Assembly: GCF_015351765.1 (NCBI RefSeq)
Contig: NZ_JADKQA010000005.1
Span: 213,510-277,509 of the forward strand
Source: Clostridium vitabionis
Lineage (GTDB): Bacteria > Bacillota > Clostridia > Lachnospirales > Lachnospiraceae
Direction of reading: 5' to 3'
Length of the DNA: 64,000 nt
Positions 11,935-22,121 of this stretch are shown here, piece by piece. A program made the position numbers and the translations under genes. Positions within the stretch are counted from its first letter, which is position 1. Each line of letters starts with the position of its first letter. Under the pieces are notes generated by a model. That model did no database searches, was not told where the DNA came from, and saw nothing but the letters and a program-made list of their open reading frames with translations.

Positions 11935-14900
11935 TCACTCATTATCCGGATTGCTGTCGTCGGAACCGCCGACGTACCCGTCCATACCGCCCAGATCATC
12001 CGAATCCAGGCTGGAATCGTCATCGGCATAGCCGTCATCCTCGCTGTAGGTGTCCGCCTCGGCGAGATCGCTATCCGTCGGCTCCCGGTCAGCGTCAGCG
12101 TCATCGACATTTTCCAGCTGGCCGTTCTTCCACTCCTGTTCCTGGTAGCCGTAGCTGCCGAAGGCCTCGTCGCTCTGCCTGTAGCGCTTCTGGTCGCTCT
12201 CCAGGACAGAGCGGAAGCTGGTCTCAGGCTCGTCGATATTCTCGGACATATCGACCTCGTTGCCATCCTCGTCCAGAACCTTCACATCAAGCGCAAGCGC
12301 CTGCATTTCCTTGAGAAGTACCTTGAAGGACTCCGGAACGCCGGCCTCCGGGATGTTCTCGCCCTTGATGATGGCCTCGTAGGTCTTCACACGGCCGACC
12401 ACATCGTCCGACTTGACGGTGATGATCTCCTGCAGGGTGTAGGCGGCACCGTAAGCCTCAAGGGCCCAGACCTCCATCTCTCCGAAACGCTGGCCGCCGA
12501 ACTGGGCCTTGCCGCCCAGAGGCTGCTGCGTAACAAGGGAGTATGGGCCGGTGGAGCGCGCGTGGATCTTATCGTCGACCAGGTGGTGCAGCTTCAGGTA
12601 GTTCATGTGCCCGATGGTTACCGGCGCGTCAAAATACTCGCCGGAGCGGCCGTCGCGGAGCAGTACCTTTCCGTCACGGCTGATCGGGACGCCCTTCCAG
12701 AGCTTTCTGTGCTCCAGATGGCTGCCGAGGTAATCCATCACCTCAGGAAGCACACGGTCCTTATATTTTTCCTGGAAATCTTCCCAGCTTGTATTCACGT
12801 AATCATTGGCCATCTCGAGGAGATCGCCGATCTCGGTATCGGAGGCACCGTCGAAAATCGGGGTGGCCACATCAATCCCCAGAACCTTTGCCGCCAGGGA
12901 AAGGTGGATCTCCAGGATCTGCCCGATGTTCATTCGTGACGGCACGCCCAGAGGATTCAGCACGATATCCAGCGGACGGCCGTTGGGCAGGAATGGCATA
13001 TCCTCAACCGGCAGGATGCGGGAAACGCAACCCTTGTTGCCGTGGCGTCCAGCCATCTTATCGCCGACGGAAATCTTTCTCTTCTGGGCAATATAGATGC
13101 GGACAGATTCATTTACCCCCGGCGGAAGCTCATCGCCGTTCGACCGGAGAAATACCTTGGCGGAAACGACAATTCCGTACGCGCCGTGCGGAACCTTGAG
13201 GGAGGTATCGCGGACCTCGCGGGCCTTCTCGCCGAAGATCGCCCGGAGCAGCCGTTCCTCGGCGGTCAGCTCGGTCTCCCCCTTCGGGGTGACCTTGCCG
13301 ACAAGGATATCTCCTGCGCGGACCTCGGCACCGATGCGGATGATGCCGCGCTCGTCCAGATCCTTCAGGGCATCATCGCCGACGCCCGGAACATCCCTGG
13401 TAATCTCCTCCGGTCCCAGCTTGGTATCGCGGGACTCTGCCTCGTATTCCTCGATATGGACAGAGGTGTAGACATCATCCCTGACCAGGCGCTCGCTGAT
13501 CAGGACGGCATCCTCGTAGTTGTACCCCTCCCAGGTGGAGAACCCGATCAGCGGGTTCTTGCCCAGGGCAATCTCGCCGTTGCAGGTGGACGGGCCGTCG
13601 GCAATCACATCGCCGGCCTCCACGTGCTCGCCCTTATCGACGATCGGCTTCTGATTGTAGCAGTTCGACTGGTTGCTGCGCATGAACTTGGTCAGGTGAT
13701 AATCATCGATCGCACCGTCAGAGTCCCTGCGGACGCGGATTTCGTTGGACGCGGACATTTCCACGACACCGGCGTTCTTCGCCACGACGCAGACGCCGGA
13801 GTCCACCGCCGCCTTGGCGTCGATTCCCGTGCTGACCGCGCACCGCTCGGTGGTCAGCAGCGGAACCGCCTGTCTCTGCATGTTGGATCCCATCAGGGCG
13901 CGGTTCGCGTCATCGTTCTGCAGGAACGGGATCATGGCCGTCGCGACAGAGAAGACCATCTTCGGGGATACGTCCATGAGGTCAACCCGGGAGCGGTCGT
14001 AGGAGGACGTCTCCTCGCGGAAACGCCCGGATACCGTGCGGTTCTCGAAATACCCCTCGTCGGTCAGCGGCTCATTTGCCTGAGCAACGACAAACTCATC
14101 CTCCTCATCGGCGGTGAGATAAACCACCTCGTCCGTGACGCGCGGATTCTTCCGGTCTGTCTTGTCCACCTTGCGGTACGGTGCCTCGATAAAGCCGTAT
14201 TCATTCACCTTGGCAAATGTCGCCAGGGAGTTGATCAGTCCGATGTTCGGGCCTTCGGGGGTCTCGATCGGGCACATGCGGCCATAGTGCGTATAGTGGA
14301 CATCGCGAACCTCGAATCCGGCACGGTCTCTGGAAAGGCCGCCGGGGCCGAGGGCGGAGAGACGCCTCTTGTGGGTCAGCTCGGACAGCGGGTTGTTCTG
14401 GTCCATGAACTGGGACAGCTGGGAGCTTCCGAAGAACTCCTTCACCGCCGCGGTGACCGGCTTGATATTGATCAGACTCTGCGCCGTCACCTTGTCTTTA
14501 TCCTGGGTGGTCATTCTCTCCCGGACAGTTCTCTCCATACGGGTCAGGCCGATCCGGTACTGGTTCTGCAGAAGCTCGCCGACAGAGCGGATGCGGCGGT
14601 TGCCCAGGTGGTCGATATCATCGGTAAAGCCGATACCGCCCTCAAGGTGCATATTATAGTTGATGGAGGCGAAAATATCCTCCTTCGTGATGTACTTCGG
14701 AATCAGGTCGTGAATCCTGTCCCGGATCAGCTTTTTCAGATCCTTGGAATCGTCAGCCTCAGCCTCGGCAAGGATCTCCCGGAGAACCGGATAGTAAACC
14801 TTCTCCCGGATGCCCAGCTCCGCGGGGTCAAAATCCACATATTTCGCAAGGTTGACCATCATATTGGAGAGAACTTTGTAGTTCTTCCTCTCGCCCTGGA

Positions 14901-15906
14901 TCCAGACATACTCGACGCCGGAATCCTGGAGCATCTCCGCGGTGTCACGGTCAAGCACCGTGCCGGCGGCAGCGAGGATCTCCCCCGTCTCCTTATCCAC
15001 AGCGTCCTCCGCCAGGGTATGGCCGGCGATGCGGGTGCGGAAATTCAGCTTCTTGTTGAATTTATAGCGGCCGACCTTCGCCAGGTCATAATGCTGCGCG
15101 TTGAAGAACATCGTGTTCAGCAGTGATTCGGCATTCTCCTGGGAAACCGGCTCGCCGGGACGAATCTTGGTGTACAGGGCTTTCAGGCCGCCGAGATAGG
15201 TGTGCTCGGAGTCCTTCTCCTTCTCGAAGCTCTTCTCCAGCTTGATCTCGTCGCCGAAGAGGTCAATGATCTCCTGGTCGGTGCCGACACCGAGGGCACG
15301 GATGAGCACCGTCACCGGAACCTTTCTCGTGCGGTCCACGCGGACATAGAAGACCTCATTGGCGTCCGTCTCATACTCGAGCCACGCGCCGCGGATCGGG
15401 ATGACCTGGCAGCTGTAGAGCTCCACCCCGCTCTTATCCTTCTGAATATCGTAATAGATACCGGGGGAACGCACCAGCTGGCTGACGATAACACGCTCCG
15501 CGCCGTTGATGACGAAGGAACCGGTATCGGTCATCAGCGGGAGATCCCCCATAAAGATCTCGTCCTCCCTGACCTCGGCATCTTCTCCCTTGCCGCTGGC
15601 CAGGCTGACCTTGACCTTCAGGGGCGCAGCGTATGTCGCGTCACGTGCCTTGCACTCCTCGATGCTGTACTTGATATCATCGGTGCAGAGTCTGAAACTT
15701 TCAAAGCGAAGGCTGAAATTCTGCTGATAGTCCGTGATCGGAGAGATATCGTCAAAGGCTTCCTTCAGGCCCTCTTTGAGGAACCAGTTGTAGGAATCCT
15801 TCTGAATATCAATCAGATTCGGAATATTCAGAACTTCTTCGTGTCTTGCAAAGGTCATCCTTGTTCCCTTACCAGATTTCACCGGATGCATTCTGCATTT
15901 TTCCAT
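11935..15906 (-). CDS. rpoB: DNA-directed RNA polymerase subunit beta
   Basis: Beta subunit, 1323 residues from the ATG at 15906 ([14 protein letters not shown]...), matching the N-terminus of Clostridial homologues; AGGGGTG lies upstream. The rifampicin region ([20 protein letters not shown]) is wild type, and the conserved [12 protein letters not shown] motif is present. About 80 residues at the C-terminus form a strongly acidic Asp/Glu/Ser tail ([13 protein letters not shown]...DDSNPDNE), longer than in most homologues. The rplJ-rplL genes that normally precede rpoB are not here; instead rpoB has its own promoter and faces a divergent membrane-protein gene. Confidence 0.98.
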   Translation of the reverse strand: MEKCRMHPVKSGKGTRMTFARHEEVLNIPNLIDIQKDSYNWFLKEGLKEAFDDISPITDYQQNFSLRFESFRLCTDDIKYSIEECKARDATYAAPLKVKVSLASGKGEDAEVREDEIFMGDLPLMTDTGSFVINGAERVIVSQLVRSPGIYYDIQKDKSGVELYSCQVIPIRGAWLEYETDANEVFYVRVDRTRKVPVTVLIRALGVGTDQEIIDLFGDEIKLEKSFEKEKDSEHTYLGGLKALYTKIRPGEPVSQENAESLLNTMFFNAQHYDLAKVGRYKFNKKLNFRTRIAGHTLAEDAVDKETGEILAAAGTVLDRDTAEMLQDSGVEYVWIQGERKNYKVLSNMMVNLAKYVDFDPAELGIREKVYYPVLREILAEAEADDSKDLKKLIRDRIHDLIPKYITKEDIFASINYNMHLEGGIGFTDDIDHLGNRRIRSVGELLQNQYRIGLTRMERTVRERMTTQDKDKVTAQSLINIKPVTAAVKEFFGSSQLSQFMDQNNPLSELTHKRRLSALGPGGLSRDRAGFEVRDVHYTHYGRMCPIETPEGPNIGLINSLATFAKVNEYGFIEAPYRKVDKTDRKNPRVTDEVVYLTADEEDEFVVAQANEPLTDEGYFENRTVSGRFREETSSYDRSRVDLMDVSPKMVFSVATAMIPFLQNDDANRALMGSNMQRQAVPLLTTERCAVSTGIDAKAAVDSGVCVVAKNAGVVEMSASNEIRVRRDSDGAIDDYHLTKFMRSNQSNCYNQKPIVDKGEHVEAGDVIADGPSTCNGEIALGKNPLIGFSTWEGYNYEDAVLISERLVRDDVYTSVHIEEYEAESRDTKLGPEEITRDVPGVGDDALKDLDERGIIRIGAEVRAGDILVGKVTPKGETELTAEERLLRAIFGEKAREVRDTSLKVPHGAYGIVVSAKVFLRSNGDELPPGVNESVRIYIAQKRKISVGDKMAGRHGNKGCVSRILPVEDMPFLPNGRPLDIVLNPLGVPSRMNIGQILEIHLSLAAKVLGIDVATPIFDGASDTEIGDLLEMANDYVNTSWEDFQEKYKDRVLPEVMDYLGSHLEHRKLWKGVPISRDGKVLLRDGRSGEYFDAPVTIGHMNYLKLHHLVDDKIHARSTGPYSLVTQQPLGGKAQFGGQRFGEMEVWALEAYGAAYTLQEIITVKSDDVVGRVKTYEAIIKGENIPEAGVPESFKVLLKEMQALALDVKVLDEDGNEVDMSENIDEPETSFRSVLESDQKRYRQSDEAFGSYGYQEQEWKNGQLENVDDADADREPTDSDLAEADTYSEDDGYADDDSSLDSDDLGGMDGYVGGSDDSNPDNE

Positions 15907-15995
15907 TAGACGTTTCACCCCTGTATCTTTCGTCTGCTTGATTTTTGGGCATACTTCACCTATTAAGCCCAAGTTTCCACAATAGAGCATCTTTC

Positions 15996-16024
15996 ATAAT
16001 ATCAAAGGCATTTCAAGATGTCAA
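15996..16024 (-). promoter_or_regulatory. promoter for rpoBC
   Basis: TTGACA (16024-16019), 17-base spacer, TATTAT (16001-15996); eleven of twelve consensus bases. The leader to rpoB is about 85 bases. It sits back to back with the promoter of the divergent gene at 16153. Confidence 0.88.
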
Positions 16025-16044
16025 CAACATTTTCAAAGAAGTTC

Positions 16045-16073
16045 TTGCCTTTCATTTTGCCGAATGGTATAAT
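16045..16073 (+). promoter_or_regulatory. promoter for the 16153-16665 membrane-protein gene
   Basis: TTGCCT (16045-16050), 17-base spacer, TATAAT (16068-16073). The -35 boxes of this and the rpoB promoter lie 20 bases apart and face outward. Confidence 0.8.
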
Positions 16074-16152
16074 TTATCTCCGTATGATTTATCCAAGAAA
16101 TCCGGTCCGCCCGGCGGGAAATTCCGGAAAACTGCACAGCGCGGAGGTAACG

Positions 16153-16665
16153 ATGAGCACACTTCAAATTGTCCTTCTGGTCATTCTTGTCATCCTGATC
16201 ATCGCACTGGTTCTCCTCTACCGTTACGGCAACAAGATGCAGAAACTGCAGGCCGAACAGCAGGAGATGCTGGATGCCACAAAACAGCTGGCGACCATCC
16301 TGGTCATCGATAAAAAGATGATGAAGCTGAAGGATGCCGGCCTTCCGAAGGAAGTCTGGGAGCAGACCCCCTGGTACGGCAGGCGCTCCAAGGTTCCGAT
16401 CGTCAAGGCGAAGATCGGGCCGCGAATCATCAATTTTGTGGCAGACGCCAGAGTTTACCAGCAGCTGCCGGTCAAGGCGGAGGCCAAGGTCATGGTCAGC
16501 GGCATTTACATCTCCGAGGTGCGCAGCGCGCGCGGCGGCTTGAACCCGGTGGAACAGCCGAAGGGCATCCGGGCACGGATCGCCAGAAGGCTCGGACGGG
16601 CGGCATCGAGGGCGGAAGCCAATATCGAGGCCAATGACGCGAAAGCGAAGAAAACCAAAAAGTGA
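16153..16665 (+). CDS. small single-span membrane protein of unknown function
   Basis: A 170-residue protein that I do not recognise as a named family. The start at 16153 follows GGAGGTAACG. Residues 4-24 are one hydrophobic span (LQIVLLVILVILIIALVLLY); then a short coiled-coil-like stretch (NKMQKLQAEQQEMLDATKQLA), a mixed domain containing LPKEVWEQTPWYGRRSKVPIVKAKIGPRIINF, and a basic C-terminus rich in Ala, Arg and Lys. The body is probably cytoplasmic. It is alone in its transcript, divergent from rpoB, and closed by a strong bidirectional terminator. Confidence 0.8.
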   Translation: MSTLQIVLLVILVILIIALVLLYRYGNKMQKLQAEQQEMLDATKQLATILVIDKKMMKLKDAGLPKEVWEQTPWYGRRSKVPIVKAKIGPRIINFVADARVYQQLPVKAEAKVMVSGIYISEVRSARGGLNPVEQPKGIRARIARRLGRAASRAEANIEANDAKAKKTKK

Positions 16666-16679
16666 ACCAACTCCTGCAG

Positions 16680-16731
16680 AAAAAGGCCAGGCGCGATTTC
16701 CTAAAAATGGAGATCGCGCCTGGCCTTTTTT
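16680..16731. terminator. bidirectional terminator
   Basis: AAAAAGGCCAGGCGCGAT and ATCGCGCCTGGCCTTTTTT form a long stem with an A-run on one side and a T-run on the other, so it can stop both the membrane-protein gene and the convergent sigma-54 activator gene. Confidence 0.95.
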
Positions 16732-16770
16732 CTGTATTGTATGCCTGCCGTATGCACTATCGCGGTTAGC

Positions 16771-18810
16771 TCATCTTTTTCCGCGGTCCAGATGATACCG
16801 TTTGATCCTGCGGTAGACGGTTGCGCGAGTGATTCCCAGCATCTCGCTCGCGAGCGTAATGTTCCACCGGCTCTGCCGAAGTACCCGGAGAAGATCGGCC
16901 TTCTCCATCTCCTCCCGGGATAAGGGTGTGTCCATTTCTTCCCGTTCACTCCGCTCGCGGGATTCCCGTCTGCCATAATCCTCCGCTTTCCCGGAGCCGG
17001 CACTTCGCTTTCCCCCGGGAAGCACAATCTCCCGCCGTTCATCTCCCCGAAGGTTCGGCGGAAGAAGCTCCTCCGTGATCGTCCTCCCTTCGGAGAGGGC
17101 AACGCAGCGCTCAACACAGTTCTGGAGCTCCCGAACATTGCCCGGCCAGGAATAAGACAGCAGGAATTCCATGGCTCCGCTTGAAAAACCGGCGACCATC
17201 TTCCCATACTTTTCGTTCATCTGCCTGAGAAAACTCTTCACCAGCATTGGAATATCCTGACTTCGCTCCCTGAGCGGCGGAATCCGGAGTGAGAACACAT
17301 CCAGGCGGTAATAAAGGTCCTGTCTGAACCTCCCCTCCTGCACCTCCTGGTACAGGTCACGGTTGGTCGCCGCGATAATCCGCACATTGAGCGGAATAAA
17401 GGTTTTTCCGCCGATCCTCGTGATCATCCGCTGTTCAATCGCCCTGAGGAGCAAAGGTTGAAGATCCAGCGGCATCTCGCCAATCTCGTCAAGAAAAATC
17501 GTTCCTCCGTTGGCAGCCTCCAGCTTGCCGATAGAACCGCCCTTCCTGGCTCCGGTAAATGCCCCTTCCTCATAGCCAAACAGCTCGCTGGCGATCAGTT
17601 CCTTCTGAATTGCCCCGCAGTTGATCGGAACAAATGGACCGTTCCGCCGGGAGCTCGCATTGTGAATCGCCTGCGCAAATACATCCTTGCCGGTTCCGCT
17701 CTCGCCAAGCAGGAGAACATTGGAATCTGTCTCAGCGATCTTCTGCGCGCTCTCAAATATCTTTCTCGACGCATCCGCCCTTGCCACGATATTATCGAAC
17801 GTAAATTTAGCCTGCGGATTGCGGATCTTATCCGCCAGCTTCCGCACGCGTGCCATAGGACTCAGGATCAGGATCGAATCATACTCATTCCCCAAAATCA
17901 CCGGGCTGTGCGTGACCGTACAGGAAGCCATCCCCGTCGGCGCGAGAAAACCGGTCATCTCATCAGTGAACCGCTTCTTGTCCAGAATTTGCCGGACTAC
18001 CTCCGGATCTTTCAAAAATTTCCGGATATCCCTGTGAATCAGTTCCTCCTCCTTCATGTGGAACTGTTCCAGAAATGCCCTGTTCACCATCGAAATCTCG
18101 CCAGTGTGATCAAGCACCAGGAGACACTCTGACATAAAATCAAGCACACCGCTCAGATGCTCGTTCACAGCAGCCAGCTTTCTGGCATACAGTCTCTCCT
18201 TTAATTCCAATTCAATGGAATAAGCCGTCATAACGATCATCGCCAAAGTATGAGGATGCGGATTTTTCGTGACATGCGTAATGGAAATCGCCCCGATGAT
18301 CTTCCCATCAGGGTCATGAATCGGCGTGCCTGCCCCGCTGAAATGATGCGGGAACCGGCAGTAATGCTCATAGCCGGAAACCTGGAGCGGCTTCCCGCTG
18401 TAGAGCGTCGTGCCGATCGGGTTGTTGCCCATCTTCTGCTCACTCCAGCAGGTATAGAGGATCTCGTTCTCCGGATCAATCGCCGTTGTATCCCCCTGCA
18501 CATTGAGAAGATAGCCGTCCACATCGCTGATCGAGACAAACAGGCTTGCATCCCGAAGGAATTGGTACAGATACTCCACCGCGGGGACGGCAACTTCAAG
18601 CATCTCCTCGTTCCTCTCCATTCTTCGGTGGATCTCCTCTGTGTCGATAAGCCTCTCCGGCACAACCAGCAGCGGATCCACCCCAAGATTACGGCAGCGC
18701 TTCCAGGAAGCAAGGACTTCCGTACGAACCTTCCCGTTAACCGGTCTTCCACAGATAAAATCCTTCCATCCCTGTTTGATTTCCTCCTGCTGTAGATTTC
18801 TTTCTGTCAT
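16771..18810 (-). CDS. AcoR-type sigma-54-dependent transcriptional activator
   Basis: Enhancer-binding protein of 679 residues. N-terminal region 28-200 matches the AcoR/GAF-like sensor (EVLASWKRCRNLGVDP, then GNNPIGTTLYSG and GAGTPIHDPDGKIIGAISIT). A PAS-like domain covers about 222-320 (LLVLDHTGEISMVNRAFLEQF). The AAA+ domain has Walker A GESGTGKD (369-376), the sigma-54 contact loop GAFTGA (416-421), Walker B GGTIFLDE, and the WPGNVRELQNCVER segment. A Ser/Arg/Glu-rich linker leads to a Fis-type helix-turn-helix (NITLASEMLGITRATVYRRIKRY). It is divergent from the hydroxyacyl-CoA operon, which starts with a -24/-12 promoter, so it is very likely its activator; the inducer is unknown. Confidence 0.95.
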   Translation of the reverse strand: MTERNLQQEEIKQGWKDFICGRPVNGKVRTEVLASWKRCRNLGVDPLLVVPERLIDTEEIHRRMERNEEMLEVAVPAVEYLYQFLRDASLFVSISDVDGYLLNVQGDTTAIDPENEILYTCWSEQKMGNNPIGTTLYSGKPLQVSGYEHYCRFPHHFSGAGTPIHDPDGKIIGAISITHVTKNPHPHTLAMIVMTAYSIELELKERLYARKLAAVNEHLSGVLDFMSECLLVLDHTGEISMVNRAFLEQFHMKEEELIHRDIRKFLKDPEVVRQILDKKRFTDEMTGFLAPTGMASCTVTHSPVILGNEYDSILILSPMARVRKLADKIRNPQAKFTFDNIVARADASRKIFESAQKIAETDSNVLLLGESGTGKDVFAQAIHNASSRRNGPFVPINCGAIQKELIASELFGYEEGAFTGARKGGSIGKLEAANGGTIFLDEIGEMPLDLQPLLLRAIEQRMITRIGGKTFIPLNVRIIAATNRDLYQEVQEGRFRQDLYYRLDVFSLRIPPLRERSQDIPMLVKSFLRQMNEKYGKMVAGFSSGAMEFLLSYSWPGNVRELQNCVERCVALSEGRTITEELLPPNLRGDERREIVLPGGKRSAGSGKAEDYGRRESRERSEREEMDTPLSREEMEKADLLRVLRQSRWNITLASEMLGITRATVYRRIKRYHLDRGKR

Positions 18811-19090
18811 AAGGATACTGCCTTTCTTAAAACCGTGAAAAATATAAAAATACTTGCATTTTCAACGAAGTATTTTTATTTTATCATACTATATATACAA
18901 TTTGTGTTTAATTTTGTATCATTCTGTCAAAAGAAGTCATTCATTGCTACAACATTATACACCGTATTTTTTCGGAATGTTTTGTCAATATTTTCGATTT
19001 TTCTTCTTAATAAAATTTTGTTGTTGTCATAATGGCTGATTTTCCGTGCTTTTATTCTCCTGTTCTGTCTATTTTTTCTTTATCTTGGAT
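18811..19090. other. AT-rich divergent control region with 12-bp inverted repeat
   Basis: 280 bases without a gene, far more AT-rich than the surrounding DNA. At 18844-18879, ATAAAAATACTT and AAGTATTTTTAT form a perfect 12-bp inverted repeat separated by 12 bases, close to the 5' end of the activator gene; it could be an activator binding site or a leader hairpin. TTGTCA occurs near 18994 and 19024 and TGTCA near 18926. A weak promoter for the activator (TTAAAC, 17 bases, TATGAT ending at 18883) is possible. Confidence 0.5.
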
Positions 19091-19093
19091 AGT

Positions 19094-19110
19094 TTGGCAC
19101 GGTTCTTGTT
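19094..19110 (+). promoter_or_regulatory. sigma-54 (-24/-12) promoter of the hydroxyacyl-CoA operon
   Basis: TTGGCACGGTTCTTGTT. It matches the sigma-54 consensus TTGGCACGrNNNTTGCW at every position except the C of the -12 GC. The start of transcription would fall near 19121, 26 bases before the crotonase ATG. The neighbouring activator with an intact GAFTGA loop supports the call. Confidence 0.85.
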
Positions 19111-19146
19111 TTTTATATGGGCAGAACAAAGAAAGGAGATACCCCT

Positions 19147-19935
19147 ATGAATCCAACCGAAGCTGTCACCCTGTCCGTCGAGGGACGTGTTGCCATCATC
19201 ACCATTCAGAATCCCCCCGTAAATGTTCTGACCGATGCGGTGCGGGACGGATTATATGCGTGCGCCCGGAAAGCCAATGAGGATCCGACGATCGCCGCAG
19301 TGATCTTCACCGGTTCCGGAGAGAAAGCCTTCATGGCCGGAGCAAATATCAAGGGATTTCCCGACATGATCGGGAAACCCGGCGCCGCCTACGGCTACGC
19401 AAGAACCATCTATGAGGTCTGGGATTACATCCGGACGATGAATAAGCCGACAATCGCCGCAATCCGCGGGTACTGCCTCGGCGCCGGCATGGAACTTTCT
19501 CTGGTCTGCGACCTGCGGGTGGCTGATACGGACAGCCGGTTCGGATTCCCCGAAATCGCCCTCGGGCTGTTCCCCGGAGGCGGAGGAACCCAGCGAATGA
19601 CGAAAATCGCAGGACCGGCTCTTACCAAGGAGATGATCTTCACCGGGAAGCCCATTTCCTCGGAGCGGGCGTATGAGGCCGGATACCTCAACTATGTGAC
19701 GCCGAAGGGGGAAGCACTTAAGAAGGCGAAGGAAATCGCCGGACAGATCGCAAGCTTCTCCGTCCCGATCCTCGCCCTGGCCAAGACGGCAATCACCGAG
19801 GGGATCGGAACCACGGACAGGGAGGGCATCAGTCTGGAGGCTGAGTACTGGCAGGATGCCTTCATGACGGAGGACATCCAGGAAGGTGTTTCCGCCTTTC
19901 TTGAGAAGCGCAAGCCTGACTTTCATGACTGCTGA
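19147..19935 (+). CDS. crt: enoyl-CoA hydratase (crotonase)
   Basis: A 262-residue crotonase that hydrates crotonyl-CoA to 3-hydroxybutyryl-CoA. The start is set by AAAGGAGATA upstream of ATG 19147. The oxyanion-hole segments AFMAGANIKGF and GYCLGAGMELSLVCD are present, and both catalytic glutamates can be seen, in FGFPEIALGLFPGGGGTQR and in LTKEMIFTG. First gene after the sigma-54 promoter; thiolase and 3-hydroxybutyryl-CoA dehydrogenase follow, making a crotonyl-CoA to acetyl-CoA module. Direction in the cell is inferred from the context. Confidence 0.93.
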   Translation: MNPTEAVTLSVEGRVAIITIQNPPVNVLTDAVRDGLYACARKANEDPTIAAVIFTGSGEKAFMAGANIKGFPDMIGKPGAAYGYARTIYEVWDYIRTMNKPTIAAIRGYCLGAGMELSLVCDLRVADTDSRFGFPEIALGLFPGGGGTQRMTKIAGPALTKEMIFTGKPISSERAYEAGYLNYVTPKGEALKKAKEIAGQIASFSVPILALAKTAITEGIGTTDREGISLEAEYWQDAFMTEDIQEGVSAFLEKRKPDFHDC

Positions 19936-19995
19936 CCTATTTTCCAGCGGCCGCAAAGCAGCCATTAAATCCAACCAGCAAGGAGGAAATCATTC

Positions 19996-21210
19996 ATGAG
20001 AAAATGCGTTATTACATCTGCCGCAAGAACTGCCGTCGGCGCCTATCTTGGAAGCTTGAAGACCGTGGAAGCGCAGACGCTTGGCGCCGATGTCATCAAA
20101 GAAGCCGCGAAGCGCTCCGGCATCAGGCTGGACCAGCTGGAACAGGTCGTCATGGGCGATGTGTACGGCTATACGCCGAACGTATCCCGCTGCGCCGCCC
20201 TGATCGCCGGTGTCCCGGAGGAAGTCCCCGCCTACACGGTTGATCGCCAATGTGCGTCATCCTTGCAGGCGGTCGTCAGCGCCATGTACGAGATACAGGC
20301 GGAGGAAGCCGACATCATCGCCGCGGGCGGTGTCGAGACCATGTCCCGCCTCACCTATTACCTGCCGCCGTCTGCCCGGTATGAGGGATTCCGGATCGGC
20401 GACTCGATTCTCTACGATACCTTCAACCACGGCGTGACCATGGTTCAGCCGCCGGAACTCTACCCGCACCTCAATATGGGACTCACCGCAGAGAATGTTG
20501 CCGCCAAGTACGACATCAGCCGCGAAGCACAGGACGAATTCGCCCTGGACAGCCAGCACAAAGCCAAGACCGCCATGGATGCCGGAAAGTTCAAGGATGA
20601 GATCGTTCCGGTCGAGGTCAAGCTCAAGAAGAGCAGCTTTATCTTCGATACCGACGAGCATCCGCGTCCGGAGACAACCCTGGAAAAGCTGGCGAAACTC
20701 AAGCCGTGTTTCAAATTTGACGGAACCGGAACGGTAACCGCCGGCAATTCCTCCGGCATGAACGACGGCGCATCCGCGGTCATTGTCATGAGCGAGGACA
20801 AGGCAAACGAACTAGGGGTGAAACCGCTCGTCCGCATCGTCAGCAGCTCAAGTGTCGGCGTTGATCCGCGGATCATGGGCATCGGACCGGCTTACGCAAT
20901 CCCGAAAGCACTCAAAAAAGCCGGGCTTTCCCTCCAGGATATCGGCCTCATCGAGCTGAACGAGGCATTTGCCGCACAGAGTGTCGCCTGCCTCCGCCTT
21001 CTCGGCATGGCTCCCGGAACAGAAATGTATGAGCGGGTCAACGTCAACGGTGGCGCGATCGCCCTCGGCCACGCCCTCGCCAACAGCGGCACCCGCCTCC
21101 TCACCACGCTGATCTACGAAATGAAGCGCAGACATGTCCAGTACGGCCTTGCCTCCCTCTGCATCGGCGGCGGACAGGGCATGGCTATGGTTGTCGAAAA
21201 TATCGAATAA
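19996..21210 (+). CDS. acetyl-CoA C-acetyltransferase (thiolase)
   Basis: Thiolase of 404 residues that interconverts acetoacetyl-CoA plus CoA and two acetyl-CoA. The acyl-accepting cysteine is in QCASSLQAV, the histidine in GGAIALGHALANSG, and the second cysteine in CIGGGQG; NEAFAAQS is also intact. An AAGGAGG site precedes the ATG. It lies 60 bases after the crotonase gene in the same operon, where it would carry out the final thiolysis to acetyl-CoA, although the family is reversible. Confidence 0.95.
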   Translation: MRKCVITSAARTAVGAYLGSLKTVEAQTLGADVIKEAAKRSGIRLDQLEQVVMGDVYGYTPNVSRCAALIAGVPEEVPAYTVDRQCASSLQAVVSAMYEIQAEEADIIAAGGVETMSRLTYYLPPSARYEGFRIGDSILYDTFNHGVTMVQPPELYPHLNMGLTAENVAAKYDISREAQDEFALDSQHKAKTAMDAGKFKDEIVPVEVKLKKSSFIFDTDEHPRPETTLEKLAKLKPCFKFDGTGTVTAGNSSGMNDGASAVIVMSEDKANELGVKPLVRIVSSSSVGVDPRIMGIGPAYAIPKALKKAGLSLQDIGLIELNEAFAAQSVACLRLLGMAPGTEMYERVNVNGGAIALGHALANSGTRLLTTLIYEMKRRHVQYGLASLCIGGGQGMAMVVENIE

Positions 21211-21242
21211 GCAGGCTGCAGGACAGCCGGGAAGGATAAACT

Positions 21243-22097
21243 ATGGAAATCAAAAAAGTCATGGTCGTCGGTGCCGGTACGATGGGAAGCGGAATCGCCC
21301 AGGTCTGCCTCACCGCCGGTCTCAACGTGGTGATCTGCGATACCTTTGCCCCACAGCTCGACCGGGCAAAGGCAGGTATTGAAAAAGGTCTGGGAAAGCT
21401 CGTCGCAAAGGAAAAGATGACCGAAGCCGAAAAAGCCGCCTGCCTCACGCGCACCAGCTATACCACGGATATGGCGGACGGCGCAGACGCGGATCTCGTG
21501 ATCGAGGCGGTTCTCGAAAAGCTGGAAGCCAAGCAGGATGTCTTCCGCAAACTCTCCGATCTCGTCCGCGAGGACGCCATCCTGGCGAGCAACACTTCAA
21601 CCATCTCGATTTCCTCGATCGGTTCAGTCATCAAGAATCCGGAGAGATTCCTGGGAACCCACTTCTTCAACCCGGTTCCGGTCATGAAACTCCTGGAAAT
21701 TATCCGGGGACTCAGGACCTCAGGAGAAACCATCGAGACAATCAAAGCCTTCGGTAAAAAGCTTGGGAAGGTCTGCATCGTCTCCAAGGACAGCGCGGGA
21801 TTCATCGCGAACCGGATCGGCAGCCCGATGCTGAATGCCGCGGCTAACGCCTACGACCTGGGGATCGGCAGCAGGGAAGATATCGACGCGGCGATGCAGT
21901 TCGGATGGTCCCATCCGATGGGGCCGCTCGCCCTGATTGACCTGGTTGGTGTCGATGTACAGGTCGCCGTCATGGAAGTCCTCTATGCAGAATATGGGGA
22001 TCCTTACTATAAGCCCGCACCGATCCTGAAACGGATGATGGCCGCCGGAATGCTCGGAAGAAAATCCGGCAAAGGTTTTTATGACTATACCAAATAA
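21243..22097 (+). CDS. hbd: 3-hydroxybutyryl-CoA dehydrogenase
   Basis: A 284-residue NAD(P)-dependent dehydrogenase of short-chain 3-hydroxyacyl-CoA, interconverting 3-hydroxybutyryl-CoA and acetoacetyl-CoA. The Rossmann motif VVGAGTMGSGIAQ is at residues 8-20. The catalytic histidine lies in GTHFFNPVPVMKLLE, and the C-terminal helical domain has KDSAGFIANRI and SHPMGPLALIDLVGVD. It comes between thiolase and the AbfD-type dehydratase, linking crotonase to thiolase in the proposed pathway. Confidence 0.96.
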   Translation: MEIKKVMVVGAGTMGSGIAQVCLTAGLNVVICDTFAPQLDRAKAGIEKGLGKLVAKEKMTEAEKAACLTRTSYTTDMADGADADLVIEAVLEKLEAKQDVFRKLSDLVREDAILASNTSTISISSIGSVIKNPERFLGTHFFNPVPVMKLLEIIRGLRTSGETIETIKAFGKKLGKVCIVSKDSAGFIANRIGSPMLNAAANAYDLGIGSREDIDAAMQFGWSHPMGPLALIDLVGVDVQVAVMEVLYAEYGDPYYKPAPILKRMMAAGMLGRKSGKGFYDYTK

Positions 22098-22121
22098 TCC
22101 CTTTGTAAAGGAGGCACAACT

